NCBI GenBank assembly: GCA_028564925.1
Contig: CM053030.1
Location: 374,699,445-374,763,444, forward strand
Origin: Lithobates sylvaticus
Taxonomy: Eukaryota; Chordata; Amphibia; Anura; Ranidae
DNA: 64,000 bases
Direction of reading: 5' to 3'
Shown here: positions 47,330-58,436 of the stretch, piece after piece
How the letters are laid out: every line of letters starts with the position of its first letter
How positions within the stretch are numbered: the first letter of the stretch is position 1
Program-made: the position numbers and the translations under genes
Notes under the pieces: model-generated
Told to the model about the DNA's origin: nothing
The model's input: only the letters and a program-made list of their open reading frames with translations
The model's database searches: none

Positions 47330-48150
47330 TTTTAGGGAGGAAAATCCTATGATGGAGTACAATATTGGGGTACAGTGTTGGCTAGAATCAGAGAGGAAAG
47401 AGATTTGGGGGTACTTACTGTGTTTTAGATGATTGCAAAATTAGCAAATGGAAAAGTGAATAGAATTGTTTTGTGTGATCACTGGGGGAGGAAGGAGGTC
47501 CTGATTCCCCTATATAGACGTTTATTTAGACCTCATTTAGAATACTGTATACAGTTCTGGAGACCTCGCTTACAAAAAGATATTGATAAGATAAAACGCG
47601 TCCAGAGACGGCAAGAAAAATGATGAAAGGTCTGAGAGATAAAATGTACCAGCAGAGACTTCAGGAAATTAATATGTACAGTTTGGAATGGGAGAAATGA
47701 TTGAAACCTTTAAATGCATGTGTGATTAAGGTCCAGGACAGTATTTTCAAAATTTAATTTAGATCAAGAACATGGAGACATGACCTCAGACTAGCAGGAG
47801 GAAAGTTCAAAACTAAACCTATACCCTTTTACCAAAAGAGTAGTTGATGCTTGGAATAGGGGAGAAGTAAATAAAGAAAAAGAAAAGGGATAAGAATAAT
47901 TCGATAAAGGAAATCGGAAAGAAATATGATTTAACGAAATTAAATAACAGTCAAGCAGAATGTCTGAAGAAATGTATATTATGCATATTTTAATTTGTTA
48001 TCCCTTCTCAGAAATAAATAAAGAATTTAAAAAAAAAAGATGCTTGGAATAGACTTCTAGGAGTGGTAGTGAGTCTGTTAGCTGTAAGTGGATTCAAACA
48101 TTTTTGGGACAAATCTAGATCTATACTCAGACAAAAATGTAAAAAGAATG
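47330..48150 (+). mobile_element. CR1/L2-like LINE fragment
   Basis: The frame over 47429-47623 reads IPLYRRLFRPHLEYCIQFW, then LQKDIDKIKRVQRR, the same thumb-region motif as the copies at 23.5 and 42.4 kb but from a different subfamily. Later sequence (GGACAGTATTTTCAAAATTT, TTTTACCAAAAGAGTAGTTGATGC) continues the decayed C-terminus, then the fragment is interrupted at 47860-48038 by a small retroposon. Dead. Confidence 0.75.
47860..48038 (+). mobile_element. Small A-tailed retroposon, 179 bp
   Basis: GATGCTTGGAATAG at 47846-47859 and 48039-48052 is a perfect 14-bp target duplication. The insert ends AATAAATAAAGAATTTAAAAAAAAAA, with a polyadenylation-type signal. The body does not match the LINE tails in the window, so the source RNA is unknown. 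Confidence 0.85.
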
Positions 48151-48297
48151 AGGCGGACTTCATTGACCACTTGAACATTTTGATGCTGACGCTCTTATAT
48201 GTTTATAACCTAATTTCAACACTGAAGGTGCCATAATCTGATATTATAAAATGACCTTTAGTGTAATGTTTGGGTCTTTACGCTCTGTCTTGTTTGA

Positions 48298-49034
<737 letters not shown>

Positions 49035-49232
49035 CAATAAATAAAACTGGATTTAGGCTCAACACACTTCATTTCCCTTATTGTATGGACCCAAATTGTA
49101 TTTGCGCCTTACTGGAATATAATTCATTACCTGTCAGTAATGGGTCATATTCTGGTAAGGCGCAATTCCAATTTGGGTCCATACAGTAAGAAAAATTAAG
49201 TGTGTTGAGCCTAAATCCAGTTTTATTTATTG
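49035..49232. repeat. Near-perfect palindrome, about 95-bp arms
   Basis: The left arm opens CAATAAATAAAACTGGATTT and the right arm closes AAATCCAGTTTTATTTATTG. In between, GGCTCAACACACTTC pairs with TTAAGTGTGTTGAGCC, TATGGACCCAAATTG with CAATTTGGGTCCATA, and GCGCCTTACTGGAATAT with ATATTCTGGTAAGGCGC. The loop is about 30 bases. Probably a palindromic MITE, with no coding capacity. Confidence 0.85.
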
Positions 49233-50425
49233 ATTTTTGATTGAATAGACTTGCGGAAGGCTCCCTTTTCATAAAACATTATATATGTTTCATAGACCCG
49301 GTAGGCTATTTTAAGATAATTTTTACATAACATATTAATTTACTTGAAGTTGAGTTTAAATCGGTTTAAAACAACTGGAAAGTGACCAAATTATTCATTC
49401 ATCCATTCTGGCTGTTAAAGTAATGTGTTTGGTTATCCTAAATTGTGCCCAATACAGTAAAACTTAATCAGTTTAGACAAGTATCGAAGGCATGAAATAA
49501 AACCCCCTTTAATCCAGTTATGTATTCAATAAAATAAAATCCATAAATATATTTTAAATACAGCTAGTAGAAGTACCTGATGCTGGCCATAGACAGTTCG
49601 AATATCAGTGGATTCAGCAGGGCAGCCCAAGATTCGAACCATGTATGGACAGGCTGAATTTACCAAGTTGATTGATCGGTCAACTTGGGTACAACCAGCT
49701 TGCCGGATTTTACTTGCGATTTTTGCTAGCACCTGGTATAGCCGCTAGCGATAATCACTGTGTTCTCCACTGTGGGAGACGACTTCCTCCGCCACCCCAC
49801 CAGAGGAAGACAATGTCTCAGCAGGAGGGATTCTTGCATCAATACTGACTATGATGATGATGGAATGAAGCAAAGAAATTCGTACTGTGTATGGCCTGCC
49901 TTAGTCTGTCTTAGAACAGGGCAGAAGTGTGAATGAGTCATGTTCATGTCTACTGCATTGCACAGTGGTGTGAAGATACCAGTGGGAGCGTGCTAATATG
50001 AGACAGAAGAAGGATGGAGCTATTGCTTGTTAATTTTCCAGACAATGGTTGGAGCAAGTCCTTCTCCAAACTATACTGAAAAAGTTTGTGGAGAAAAGTG
50101 AGCTCAGGGGCCTGGCAACACTGTCTAGCAGGGCTGCCTGGATCGCAAGGCTTGCTGAACAGACTTGCAAATCAGACTATGAATATGTAGATTAGCTGTA
50201 ATTTAGCTGTTTGACTGCATTTTCACTTTTATTTGAACCTTCGACAACGTTTCCTAACTCTGCACATGCTTCATAAAAGGACCTTTCCACGTTTCTTTGA
50301 TGCAAAGAGGAGGTTATCCATAATCCGTGTTGGGGATTTTCCAGTTTTCTGAAAGAATATGACCAATTTAGAGCACTTTTAATTCTTACAAGTCCTCGCT
50401 GCCAGTTCAGTAGGCTCTTTTTTTC
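49233..50425. other. Intron sequence with no recognised feature
   Basis: About 1.2 kb. GGCCATAGACAGTTCGAAT near 49582 and GTACTGTGTATGGCCTG near 49882 look like the ends of a decayed MITE of some 300 bp. Otherwise nothing recognised. Confidence 0.4.
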
Positions 50426-50427
50426 TA

Positions 50428-50790
50428 TGGCTAAGGCCCCTTTCACACAGCTGCCTCCATGAAGCAGGATCTACTTGCTCAGTAGGGGATCTCTCGTCTG
50501 ATCCCTGCTGACCAGACGCATGACAGGTCCATGTCCGCTCAGAAACGCACACAGCCTGCTCTCGTCTATGGGGTAATCGGATGGAAACTAACCACCTGTT
50601 TGTTTCCATCCGATGCCCTCTGAGCTCATCCTCCAGACAGATGTGGAATAGGACCACCATCCATCTGTTTTTGGCGGGTGTTAGCGGACATGTGTCTGCT
50701 GACATCCGCCGCACCATAGAGGAGACTGGAGAGTCCGATCAGCTCTGCCTGATAAATTGACAGGTGGACCTGATGGGATTGAAATCAGCT
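50428..50790. mobile_element. Probable hAT-type MITE
   Basis: It opens AAGGCCCCTTTCACACAGC, a terminus style common in frog hAT-derived repeats. The interior has an inverted pair, CCCATCCGATGCCC-like and AATCGGATGGAAAC / GTTTCCATCCGATG (about 50576-50613). The right end is decayed. Confidence 0.5.
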
Positions 50791-51016
50791 GCAGCATGGG
50801 AGTGAGTCAAACTGCATGTGGCCATTTTAAGTTAATATCAAGACTGTCTGTATTTAATTTGTCACTGTCATACTGCCAGTTAATCAGGTAACTTCCCCAA
50901 ATGTTCCCCATTGTCTGATATACACAGCTACCACTAACAACTTTATCTCACAATAATTTTTTTAAATGTTATTTTTTAAGTCTTTTTTACAAGCATTGTC
51001 GCTTTTTCTTCCACAG

Positions 51017-51154
51017 GCCATTTGATAAGTCCTTAGCTGACTTCTGGATGCCCGTTGATTTGTACATTGGAGGGAAAGAGCATGCCGTAATGCACTTATA
51101 CTATGCGCGTTTCTTCAGCCACTTCTGCCAGTCTCAGGGCATGGTGAAGCAAAG
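51017..51154 (+). CDS. LARS2: LARS2 exon: catalytic core, [15 protein letters not shown]
   Basis: This 138-bp exon encodes the end of a split Arg codon, then [30 protein letters not shown] and RFFSHFC. The [19 protein letters not shown]-type block is the Rossmann-fold segment that binds ATP and the adenylate, and it is almost invariant in LeuRS. All expected residues are present (GG, E, H and the Tyr-Ala-Arg run). The acceptor is TTTTTCTTCCACAG. The donor is GTTAAA, a weak match to consensus with T at +3, yet the AG|G junction and phase 2 fit the next exon exactly. Human LARS2 splices its protein at the same residue region. Confidence 0.96.
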
Positions 51155-51599
51155 GTTAAATATAATTCCTAGGCCATTTTTTCCACAGACTTTCATCAAG
51201 CAGATGAGTGATTGCATATCAATTTTCCTCTTGATTCAAGTAGTGTAGCCTGAAAATGCATGTCTTTCAAAGACTATTCTACTTGCCTGTCTAGCACGCA
51301 ACACATTTACATTTTTTCCAAGCTATTTTTGCATTTGATCAGTATTTCAGAATCACTCCAGTGACAAAAGTTTTATATCTGTTGTTAAGAAACAAATGCT
51401 GTATTTTAGGTGAAGGAAGACGAAGGTATTTTAAAGAGAGTATTGAAACCAAGAACAGCTCCCTGGTGTAGTGGGAGCCACTAAATTCAGTGGGGAACTT
51501 TGACCTTAAAGCAAAATTGAGGGGTTTTAGTTTAGCAAGAGCAGCTCGATTCTGGCTAAAATGAGAACAATTTTTTTTAGCTTATAATAAGGATCATGA
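51155..51599. other. Intron sequence with no recognised feature
   Basis: About 450 bases. Nothing recognised. Confidence 0.5.
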
Positions 51600-51901
51600 T
51601 TCTCTTGCGATTCTCACAGTGTAACATCTTCTTTCATATTATACAAAAAAAATTGGGCTAACTTTACTTTTTCGTTTTATTTTAAATTTATTAAAGTTTA
51701 TTTATTTTTTAAAAAATGTTTTTGAAAAACCGCTGCGCAAATATGGTGTGACATAAAATATTGCAACAACCACCATTTTATTCTCTAGAGTCTCTGCTAA
51801 AAAAAAAATCATGTTTGGGTGTTCCAAGTAATTTTCTAGCAGAAAATAATGATTTTTACATGCAAGCAACAAATGTCAGAAAAGGTTTAGTCTTTAAATG
51901 G
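51600..51901. mobile_element. TTAA-family element, right part
   Basis: AACCGCTGCGCAAATATGGTGTG (from 51729) and GTAATTTTCTAGCA (from 51828) match the tail of the outer element at 16.75-16.86 kb. It ends GTCTTTAAATGG followed by TTAA at 51902-51905. The left portion is lost. Confidence 0.68.
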
Positions 51902-51908
51902 TTAAACT

Positions 51909-52122
51909 TCACTCATTTACACGCCAGTTCTTTCCTTTGATGAAAGAACGAAAAGATACTTTGTTTCTACTTATTTTTGTGTTGTGATAAAACTTGGCAG
52001 GCTGCCTGGATTTTTTTATTTTTTCCAGCTGTGAGAACTCTCTGCACTTGTTAGAAAGAATCTGTGACATGCTGTTTTGAAGATGGGGAAGGGAAAAAGA
52101 TCCAGATATCGATTCTTAACGA
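51909..52122. repeat. Repeat with CTGCACGATTAATCG end, split
   Basis: The sequence running up to GATTCTTAACGAT is continued at 53107-53125 by TCGTGCAGCTCTAGCGAG. With the TTAA element removed this restores ACGATTAATCGTGCAGCTCT, the inverse of the terminus at 12254. It is therefore a second copy of that repeat, opened by a TTAA insertion. Confidence 0.55.
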
Positions 52123-52126
52123 TTAA

Positions 52127-53102
52127 CCGCTTCCCGACCGCCTAACGCAGATATACTGCGACAAAATGGCACGGGCAGGCAAAATCACGTGCCTGTACGT
52201 GATCCTATAAATGCCTGCCCATGGGCTCGCGACCCGGTCGGGAGCTCCGTGATCCCGGCCGCGGGACCAGCGGACCCGATCGCCGCTTGTGTCCCGCGAT
52301 CGGGTTACGTAGCTGAAGAACGGGGAGAGGTTTGTGTAAACAAACCTCTCCCCGCGCTTCCTACACTGCCTGTCATTGATTGGCTGTTCCCGGTCATCGG
52401 GAAAGCCAATCAATGACGTCAGACGTCAGCCCCGCCCCCTAATGTAAAAAAAAACCACACACGTCACAGCCCATAACCCCTCCCCTCCCCCTAGTGGTTA
52501 ACCCCTTCACTACAACTGTCATTTATACATGAATCAATGCATTTAAATAGCATTGATTGCTGTATAAATGACAATGGTCCCAAAAATGTGTCAAAAATGT
52601 CCGATGTGTCCGCCATAATGTCGCATCCACAATAAAAATCGCTGATCGCCGCCATTACTAATAAAAAAAAAACATTAATAAAAATGCTATAAAACTATCC
52701 CCTATTTTGTAAACGCTATAACTTTTGCGCAAACCGATCAATAATCGCTAATTGCGATTTTTGTTTTACCAAAAATATGTAGAAGAATACGCATCGGCCG
52801 AAACTGAGGAAAAAACTGTTTTTTTATATATTTTTTGGGGATATTTATTAGAGCAAAAAGCAAAAAATATTGCATTTTTTTCAAAATTGTCGCTTTATTT
52901 TTGTTTATAGCGCAAAAAATAAAAACCGCAGGGGCGATCAAATACCACCAAAAGAAAGCTCTATTTGTGGGAAAAAAAGGACGCCAATTTTGTTTTGAAG
53001 CCACGTCGCACGACCGCGCAATTGTCAGTTAAAGCAACGCAGTGCCGAATCGCAAAAAGGGGCCTGGTCCTTTGGCTGCCAATTGGTCCGGGGCTGAAGT
53101 GG
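52127..53102. mobile_element. TTAA-flanked element, copy E
   Basis: TTAA stands at 52123-52126 and 53103-53106. The ends are CCGCTTCCCGACCG and GGTCCGGGGCTGAAGTGG. Hairpins are GGGGAGAGGTTTGT / ACAAACCTCTCCCC (52322-52355), CATTGATTGGCT / AGCCAATCAATG (about 52374-52414) and TGTCATTTATACA / TGTATAAATGACA (52518-52570). The second-half block is nearly the same as in copies A and B. No frame. Confidence 0.86.
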
Positions 53103-53125
53103 TTAATCGTGCAGCTCTAGCGAGA

Positions 53126-53722
53126 AGTGGAAGCAACATTGTTGATTTGGATTCCATCGTTTTTTTGTGCCTGAAAGCCATTGTAATAACATAGACCAGC
53201 TATTCTCATCCCTTTTACCCCCAGAGAACACGTGACTTCATTTTCAGATCTCAGGGAACCCCTGCTAAAACCAATTACAGTAATTGGTGGGTCAGTAGGA
53301 AAAATGTTCCTTACATTGGTGGACAGTGGGAAGGATGCCCCCTTACAGTGGTTATCAATATGCCACCCTTACAGGCAGCTGGCTCTGGAACTAGGCAGGC
53401 ACCATCAAATGGAAAGCCAATCAGCCACACAACAGGGAACAGCTAGTAACCTCTGGAGGAACTCCAGGGTTCCATGGAACCCTGGTTGAGAATGGCTTAT
53501 TTAGACATTGGCTAGACTGATTGGTTAGATTGGGTAGATAGATACAAGCAATGATACATCCAGACATGGAAGATGACATACACTTTGCAGAGAGCCTCCT
53601 GAAGAAAACTAGTGTTTGTTTTCCATGGACAGCTCATTCTAAAACTTTTATTGTCAGGGTAACAAGGAATGATCATATGATCAGTCTCTGTGTATGATCA
53701 AGGGCTTCTGACGTGAAAGGCA
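53126..53722. other. Intron sequence with no recognised feature
   Basis: About 600 bases. CCAGGGTTCCATGGAACCCTGG near 53464 is a perfect short palindrome. TTGGTTAGATTGGGTAGATAGATA near 53520 is simple. Otherwise nothing. Confidence 0.45.
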
Positions 53723-54173
53723 TTAAAGGATAAGTTCACCTTTTATAAACAAAATAATAAATGCACATTTTTTTTTTTTTTTGCAAGTTAAAAAAATGTG
53801 CATTTATTATTTTTTTTCTTTTGGAGCCTGTAAAGCATTGCATGCCATGCAGGTCTGCTTCAGATCTGTCAGTATATCAGTATACCTGACAGGAAGAAAT
53901 CAATGATTTTGTGGTAGTTTATTGAGAACTACAAGCCGACAACCGCAAAGTATCTGTGTGAATCCAGAGCTGTGAATGAGTGACATGTGGGCCGAGCACC
54001 ACACAGCCACGCTGATTTTAAAAAGTGACAGCTAGTACGGGAAACTTCTTCCTGTCTGGCTGCCACAGGTGGGGGGGGGGCAGTGGGCAGCGGCTGCAGC
54101 ATTGGGAACATGTTACATGTTTCACATGGGTGGAACATGTAACATGCTCCCAAAGGTGAACTTATCTTTAAAG
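53723..54173. mobile_element. MITE, about 450 bp
   Basis: The ends TTAAAGGATAAGTTCACCTTT and AAAGGTGAACTTATCTTTAA are inverted. Inside are two hairpins: AATAATAAATGCACATTTTTT with its inverse at 53755-53812, and GGGAACATGTTACATGTTTC / GGAACATGTAACATGCTCCC at about 54103-54152. No frame. Confidence 0.8.
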
Positions 54174-54429
54174 AAAGCCCTTGTATTCTTCATGATAGTT
54201 CACAAAATGTGGTCTATATCTTTCTTCTGTCAAAGTTGGGGGGAAACGAATGTGCTGGTTTAGCACCATCACATTGATCAAGCAGTATATTTGTGGAACA
54301 CACAAAGGTTTATTCGATTGCTACTTAAAACATACATCTGGAGTATTAACGTATATGCAAACCCAATCAAACCTAGTATAAGCTTTAAAATGTTAATGTA
54401 ATTTCAAAAGTCATAAATCTGTAGCTTTC

Positions 54430-54880
54430 CCTAAAGTGATTGTAAAGGCTTGTTTTTTAAAATAACAAACATGCTATACTTACCTCCTCTGTGCAGTTGG
54501 TTTTGCACAGAGCTGCCCGGATCCTCCTCTTCTCGGGTCCCTCTTTGCTGTTCGTGGCTTCTTTTCCTATCGAGCGACCCTACAGGGGACACCCGAGCCG
54601 AGTCAGAGCTCTGTGTATCCATTCAGACACAAAGCCCAGACCTGGCCCTGCCCCCTCTCTCCCCTGATTGGCTGACTGATTTTGATTGACAGCCTCGGGA
54701 GCCAATGGCACCGCTGCTCTGTCTCAGCCAATCAGGAGGAGTCTCTTGGACAGCTAAGACACCCGTGGACATCGCTGGAGAGAGATGGGGCTCAGGTAAG
54801 TAATTAGGGGGTGCTGGGGACACTGCTACACACAGAATGTATTTTTTTTAATCTTAATGCATAGAAAAACTCCTTTAAAA
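54430..54880. mobile_element. MITE, same family as 57012 (reverse)
   Basis: It opens CCTAAAGTGATTGTAAAGGC and closes AAAACTCCTTTAAAAGTAATACC, a decayed inverted pair. AATAACAAACATG, CTCTTCTCGGGTCCC and GAGAGAGATGGGGCTCAGGTAAG recur in the MITE at 57012, some in reverse. CG-rich centre with GATTGGCTG and CAGCCAATCA inverted repeats. Confidence 0.68.
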
Positions 54881-55485
54881 GTAATACCTGGTGATCCTGC
54901 CATGAAGGTCCTTGTTCAGGCACTTCCTGTTAGAGGGTGACCCCATTCTGTCCTTGTCTACCAGTTGCTCTCCTGCATTGTCACACAGGCTTCTGATAGA
55001 GGCTACAAGTGATTGCTTTTACCCACATTACACAAGCATTGTCCACTGTTGTCACAATCAGGAAACCCACCCTAAGAAATGTCATGCCGTCATTGCTGGA
55101 GTACATGAATGTTGACAGGATATGGCTACAAAAAGGCTGTAGAAATCGGCAGAACTGAGATGCAACAAACGAGGGAAAAAACTGTTTAAGATGCACAGTG
55201 CTTCTGCAAACTTGTGTTTTTTTTTAATTGTCCTGAAACAGAATTACCTAGCTCCAGCATGCTTTAAATAATTTGATAAAGTACTCTTTTCATTTCATGG
55301 GTTGGGATGACTTTTGTGTGTCAGCGCCCTTGTAGAGAGCTGCTTACCATGAGGTATAGAATTGTTGGAAAACATTAGAAAATATAAATTAATTAGAAAC
55401 ATAGCCATCTTAACATGAGATATAATGAAAGCTACAGATGAATGAGAATGAATCCATCTTTTGTCTATCTTATATTTTATGTATT
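54881..55485. other. Intron sequence with no recognised feature
   Basis: About 600 bases. Nothing recognised. Confidence 0.45.
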
Positions 55486-55489
55486 TTAA

Positions 55490-56191
55490 CTCCTTCAGAT
55501 CTGCGCTACAGCCGAATGACGGCTACAGTGCGGATCTACTTTGCCGGGAGGCCTCCCATTTCCACGCTCCCCGGGCGATGTGATCACAGAGTCAATGAGT
55601 TGGCCCCTTACCACGTGATCAGCTGTCAGCCAATGACAGCTGATCATGTGATGTGAACAGAAGATCGGTAATCGTTTTTTTTTTTCCTCATGCTGACGTG
55701 AGGAGAGTGAGTGTCACCTACCAGTGCCGATCTGTGCCCATCACTGCCACCCATCAGTGCCACCTATTAGCGCCCATCAGTGCCCACCAGTGCCGCCTAT
55801 TAGTTCCCATCAGTGCCGCCTTCTCAGTGCAGCCTATCGTGTTCATCAATGCAGCCTATCGGTGCCCATCAGTGCAGCCTATCAGTGCAGCCTCATCAGC
55901 GTACATCAATGAAGGAGAAAAATTACCTATTTGCAAAATTTATTAACAAAATATAAAACGATTTTGTATTTTTTTTTAAGTGTCAGTCTATTTTTTTTTT
56001 TTTTTTTAACAAAAAATAAAAAACCCAGAGGCGATCAAATACCACTAAAAGAAAGCTCTATTTGTGGGAAACCAAAAAAAAAAATTAATTTGGGTACAGT
56101 GTTGTATGACCGCGCAATTGTGGTTCAAAGAGTGACAGCGCTAAAAGCTAAAAATTGGTCTGGGCAGGAGGGGGGTTTAGGTGCCAAGTGG
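55490..56191. mobile_element. TTAA-flanked element, diverged copy with minisatellite
   Basis: TTAA stands at 55486-55489 and 56192-56195. The right end is GTGCCAAGTGG. A hairpin CACGTGATCAGCTGTCA / TGACAGCTGATCATGTG lies at 55614-55652. A minisatellite of CATCAGTGC(C/A)(G/C)CCTAT-type units of about 15-30 bases spans roughly 55720-55910. The block GGCGATCAAATACCA ... GAAAGCTCTATTTGTGGGAA (56021-56070) ties it to copies A to E. Confidence 0.78.
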
Positions 56192-56195
56192 TTAA

Positions 56196-57011
56196 TACTT
56201 AGTGTGCTTCCCGATTGAATTATTAAACCCTGGCTGTTGATATGAATCATCCAAAAAGATTTAGGGAGCATTGTGTGTTTTAATAGAGATGGGCTTAGCA
56301 GGAACCATTTCCTAGTATTTTCATTGTAATACATTTTCGGAGTAAGAGGGAAACTCATTACGTATGAATGCTCTGAGTGCTTCTGTCATCTTATTTAAAG
56401 AGCTGAAAACTGTCATGCAGAACCTTTACCAATTCATTTTATGTTCAAAATAAATTATGCGCAAATCTCCTGCCCAGAGACACGCTGCTTGACAGATACT
56501 GTGAAACATTTAACATAACGCATTTTCCATTAAGTTAAAGGGAAATTAAGATTCAGAGTATTTTCAGTGATGTGTTTATTTGCTTGCTGTTCTTAGTTTT
56601 AATTTTGTATTTTATAAAGAGATTTGTAGATTATCCACAAGAGCTGGATTTGTGTTCCTGCAGAATCTCATCTAACAACTGTATATATCAGTTACCAAGG
56701 GAGTGCATTGTATTCTGTGAGCCAGATCTGACCGACACTTGAAAGATGAATATTGTAAAGCACAACGATTGTGTAACACTATCAATAGAAGGAAACAGAT
56801 CCTTTATATGGAGGAGGAAATATGGCTGCCTCCTATTTACAAATATAATTACAATTTTTTTATTAACATTGAGCTTAATACTTCCTGCAAAAAAAAAGTC
56901 CCCAAAAAAACAGACTATTGTTTCCCTTTATCAATATATATTAAGCCTTATTAATAAAAACAAACTGCCCATAGCAACTAATAAAATTATTTCTATGTTT
57001 TCTGGTACAGT
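56196..57011. other. Intron sequence with no recognised feature
   Basis: About 800 bases. Nothing recognised. Confidence 0.45.
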
Positions 57012-57435
57012 TTAAAGTGATACTAAAGGCAGAAGGTTTTTAACTTAATGCATTTTACCTTACCTGAGCCCCATCTGAGTCCAATGATGTGCACGAGTGC
57101 CTTGGCAATCCAGGAACTCTCCCTCCTGATTGTCTGAGACACAGCAGTGGTGCCATTGGCACCTACTGCTGTCAATTAAAGTAAATAAGCCAATCAGGAG
57201 AGAGAGGGGGGCGGGCTGAACCACAGCTCTGTGTCTGAATGGACACATAGAGCTGCAGCTTGGGTGCCCCCATAGCAAGCTGCTTGCTGTGGGGGCACTC
57301 GACAGGAGGGAGGGGCCAAGAGAGACGACAAGGGACCCGAGAAGAGGAGGATTGGGGCTACTCTGTTCAAAACTACCGTATAACATGTTTGTTATTTTTA
57401 AAGGAAAAACAAAATAGGCTTTAGTATCACTTTAA
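57012..57435. mobile_element. MITE, about 424 bp
   Basis: The ends TTAAAGTGATACTAAAGGC and GGCTTTAGTATCACTTTAA are 18-bp inverted repeats with one or no mismatch. The CG-rich middle has GCAAGCTGCTTGC and CCTCCTGATTGTCTG. The same family lies at 54430. Confidence 0.82.
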
Positions 57436-57486
57436 AGCTGAAGGAATTACCTTTTTTTTTTTCAAAACGTATGTTGGTTCTGCAGG

Positions 57487-57779
57487 GTTACATTTAATTC
57501 TTCATATCTCACTACTGGAGGAAAATTCACTTTAGTAGCCTGTGCTAGATACAGTCGGCACTGGTGGTACAGGTGCTGCTCGACCAACTTGCAATCGGTA
57601 TACTGAACACACAGCACCTCTGCCATTCAGAGAATAGCTTTTATCTTTTCATTTAATACAAGGTGTTCTCTGATTGGATATGTCAAAGAGGAGGGGCATA
57701 TGATATCACAAATTAGGCTACTACATCCTCATCCTCAGCTGCCCTCCAGGTGTGAGATATGAAGAATTAGATGTAACCA
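57487..57779. mobile_element. MITE, about 290 bp
   Basis: GGTTACATTTAATTCTTCAT at the left and ATGAAGAATTAGATGTAACC at the right are inverted, continuing as ATCTCAC and GTGAGAT. No frame. Confidence 0.78.
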
Positions 57780-58084
57780 AGCTGGACCAACGTGAGTTAA
57801 AAAAAAAGAAAAGATATTGCCTGAAGTTCAACTTTAAATTGCACCAGAAAACAGATTGCAATCATTTTAGTGGTTGCTATGAGCAACCAGTTTTTTTTAT
57901 TGATATAGTGTTCAGTATAAAGGTGGCAAGTTGCCTTAGCAGCACCCAAAAGAGACTAGCGCTGATGGTATGTAGCACAGACTACTACAGTAAATTTCGT
58001 CATCCCCCATCAGCCCTCTGCATGTGAAATATCCCATGCGAGAGCCGTGTTATCCCACACAGAGATGCACAGGTGTTTATGCAT

Positions 58085-58290
58085 CCCTGTTCAGGCAGTC
58101 CTATTCATGTCAATTGGAATGCAACAGACCCAGAGACACAGCCTCTGCTCCCAATTTGACAGCCAGGGAGTTGTGGGTGCACGACCATGAATGCATGGAC
58201 AGTGTTTGTTCGGGGCCGTGCACCAGCACAGCTGTCAAATTGTGAAACAACTACATCCCAATTGACATGAATAGGACTGCCCGGACAGTA
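58085..58290. repeat. Interrupted palindrome (MITE-like)
   Basis: CAGGCAGTCCTATTCATGTC (58092) pairs with GACATGAATAGGACTGCCC (to about 58281). Further in, CCAATTTGACAGC pairs with GCTGTCAAATTG, and GGGTGCACGACC pairs with GGCCGTGCACC around the centre. Confidence 0.72.
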
Positions 58291-58436
58291 GTGCATGGAA
58301 CATATTTGTATTCCAGTTTGGACAAACACAGCTCTCAAGTGGGTGTATGCTGTAGTATTTTTGTGTGAATGAGACCTTAGATGTAACCAAACTCTACCAA
58401 AGTAAATAAAAATAAAAATGGAATACCTGGAGTTCA

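Noticed and set aside
55720-55910. CRISPR-like array
   Set aside because: Units are of irregular length with no unique spacers, and the context is a vertebrate intron, so it is a minisatellite.
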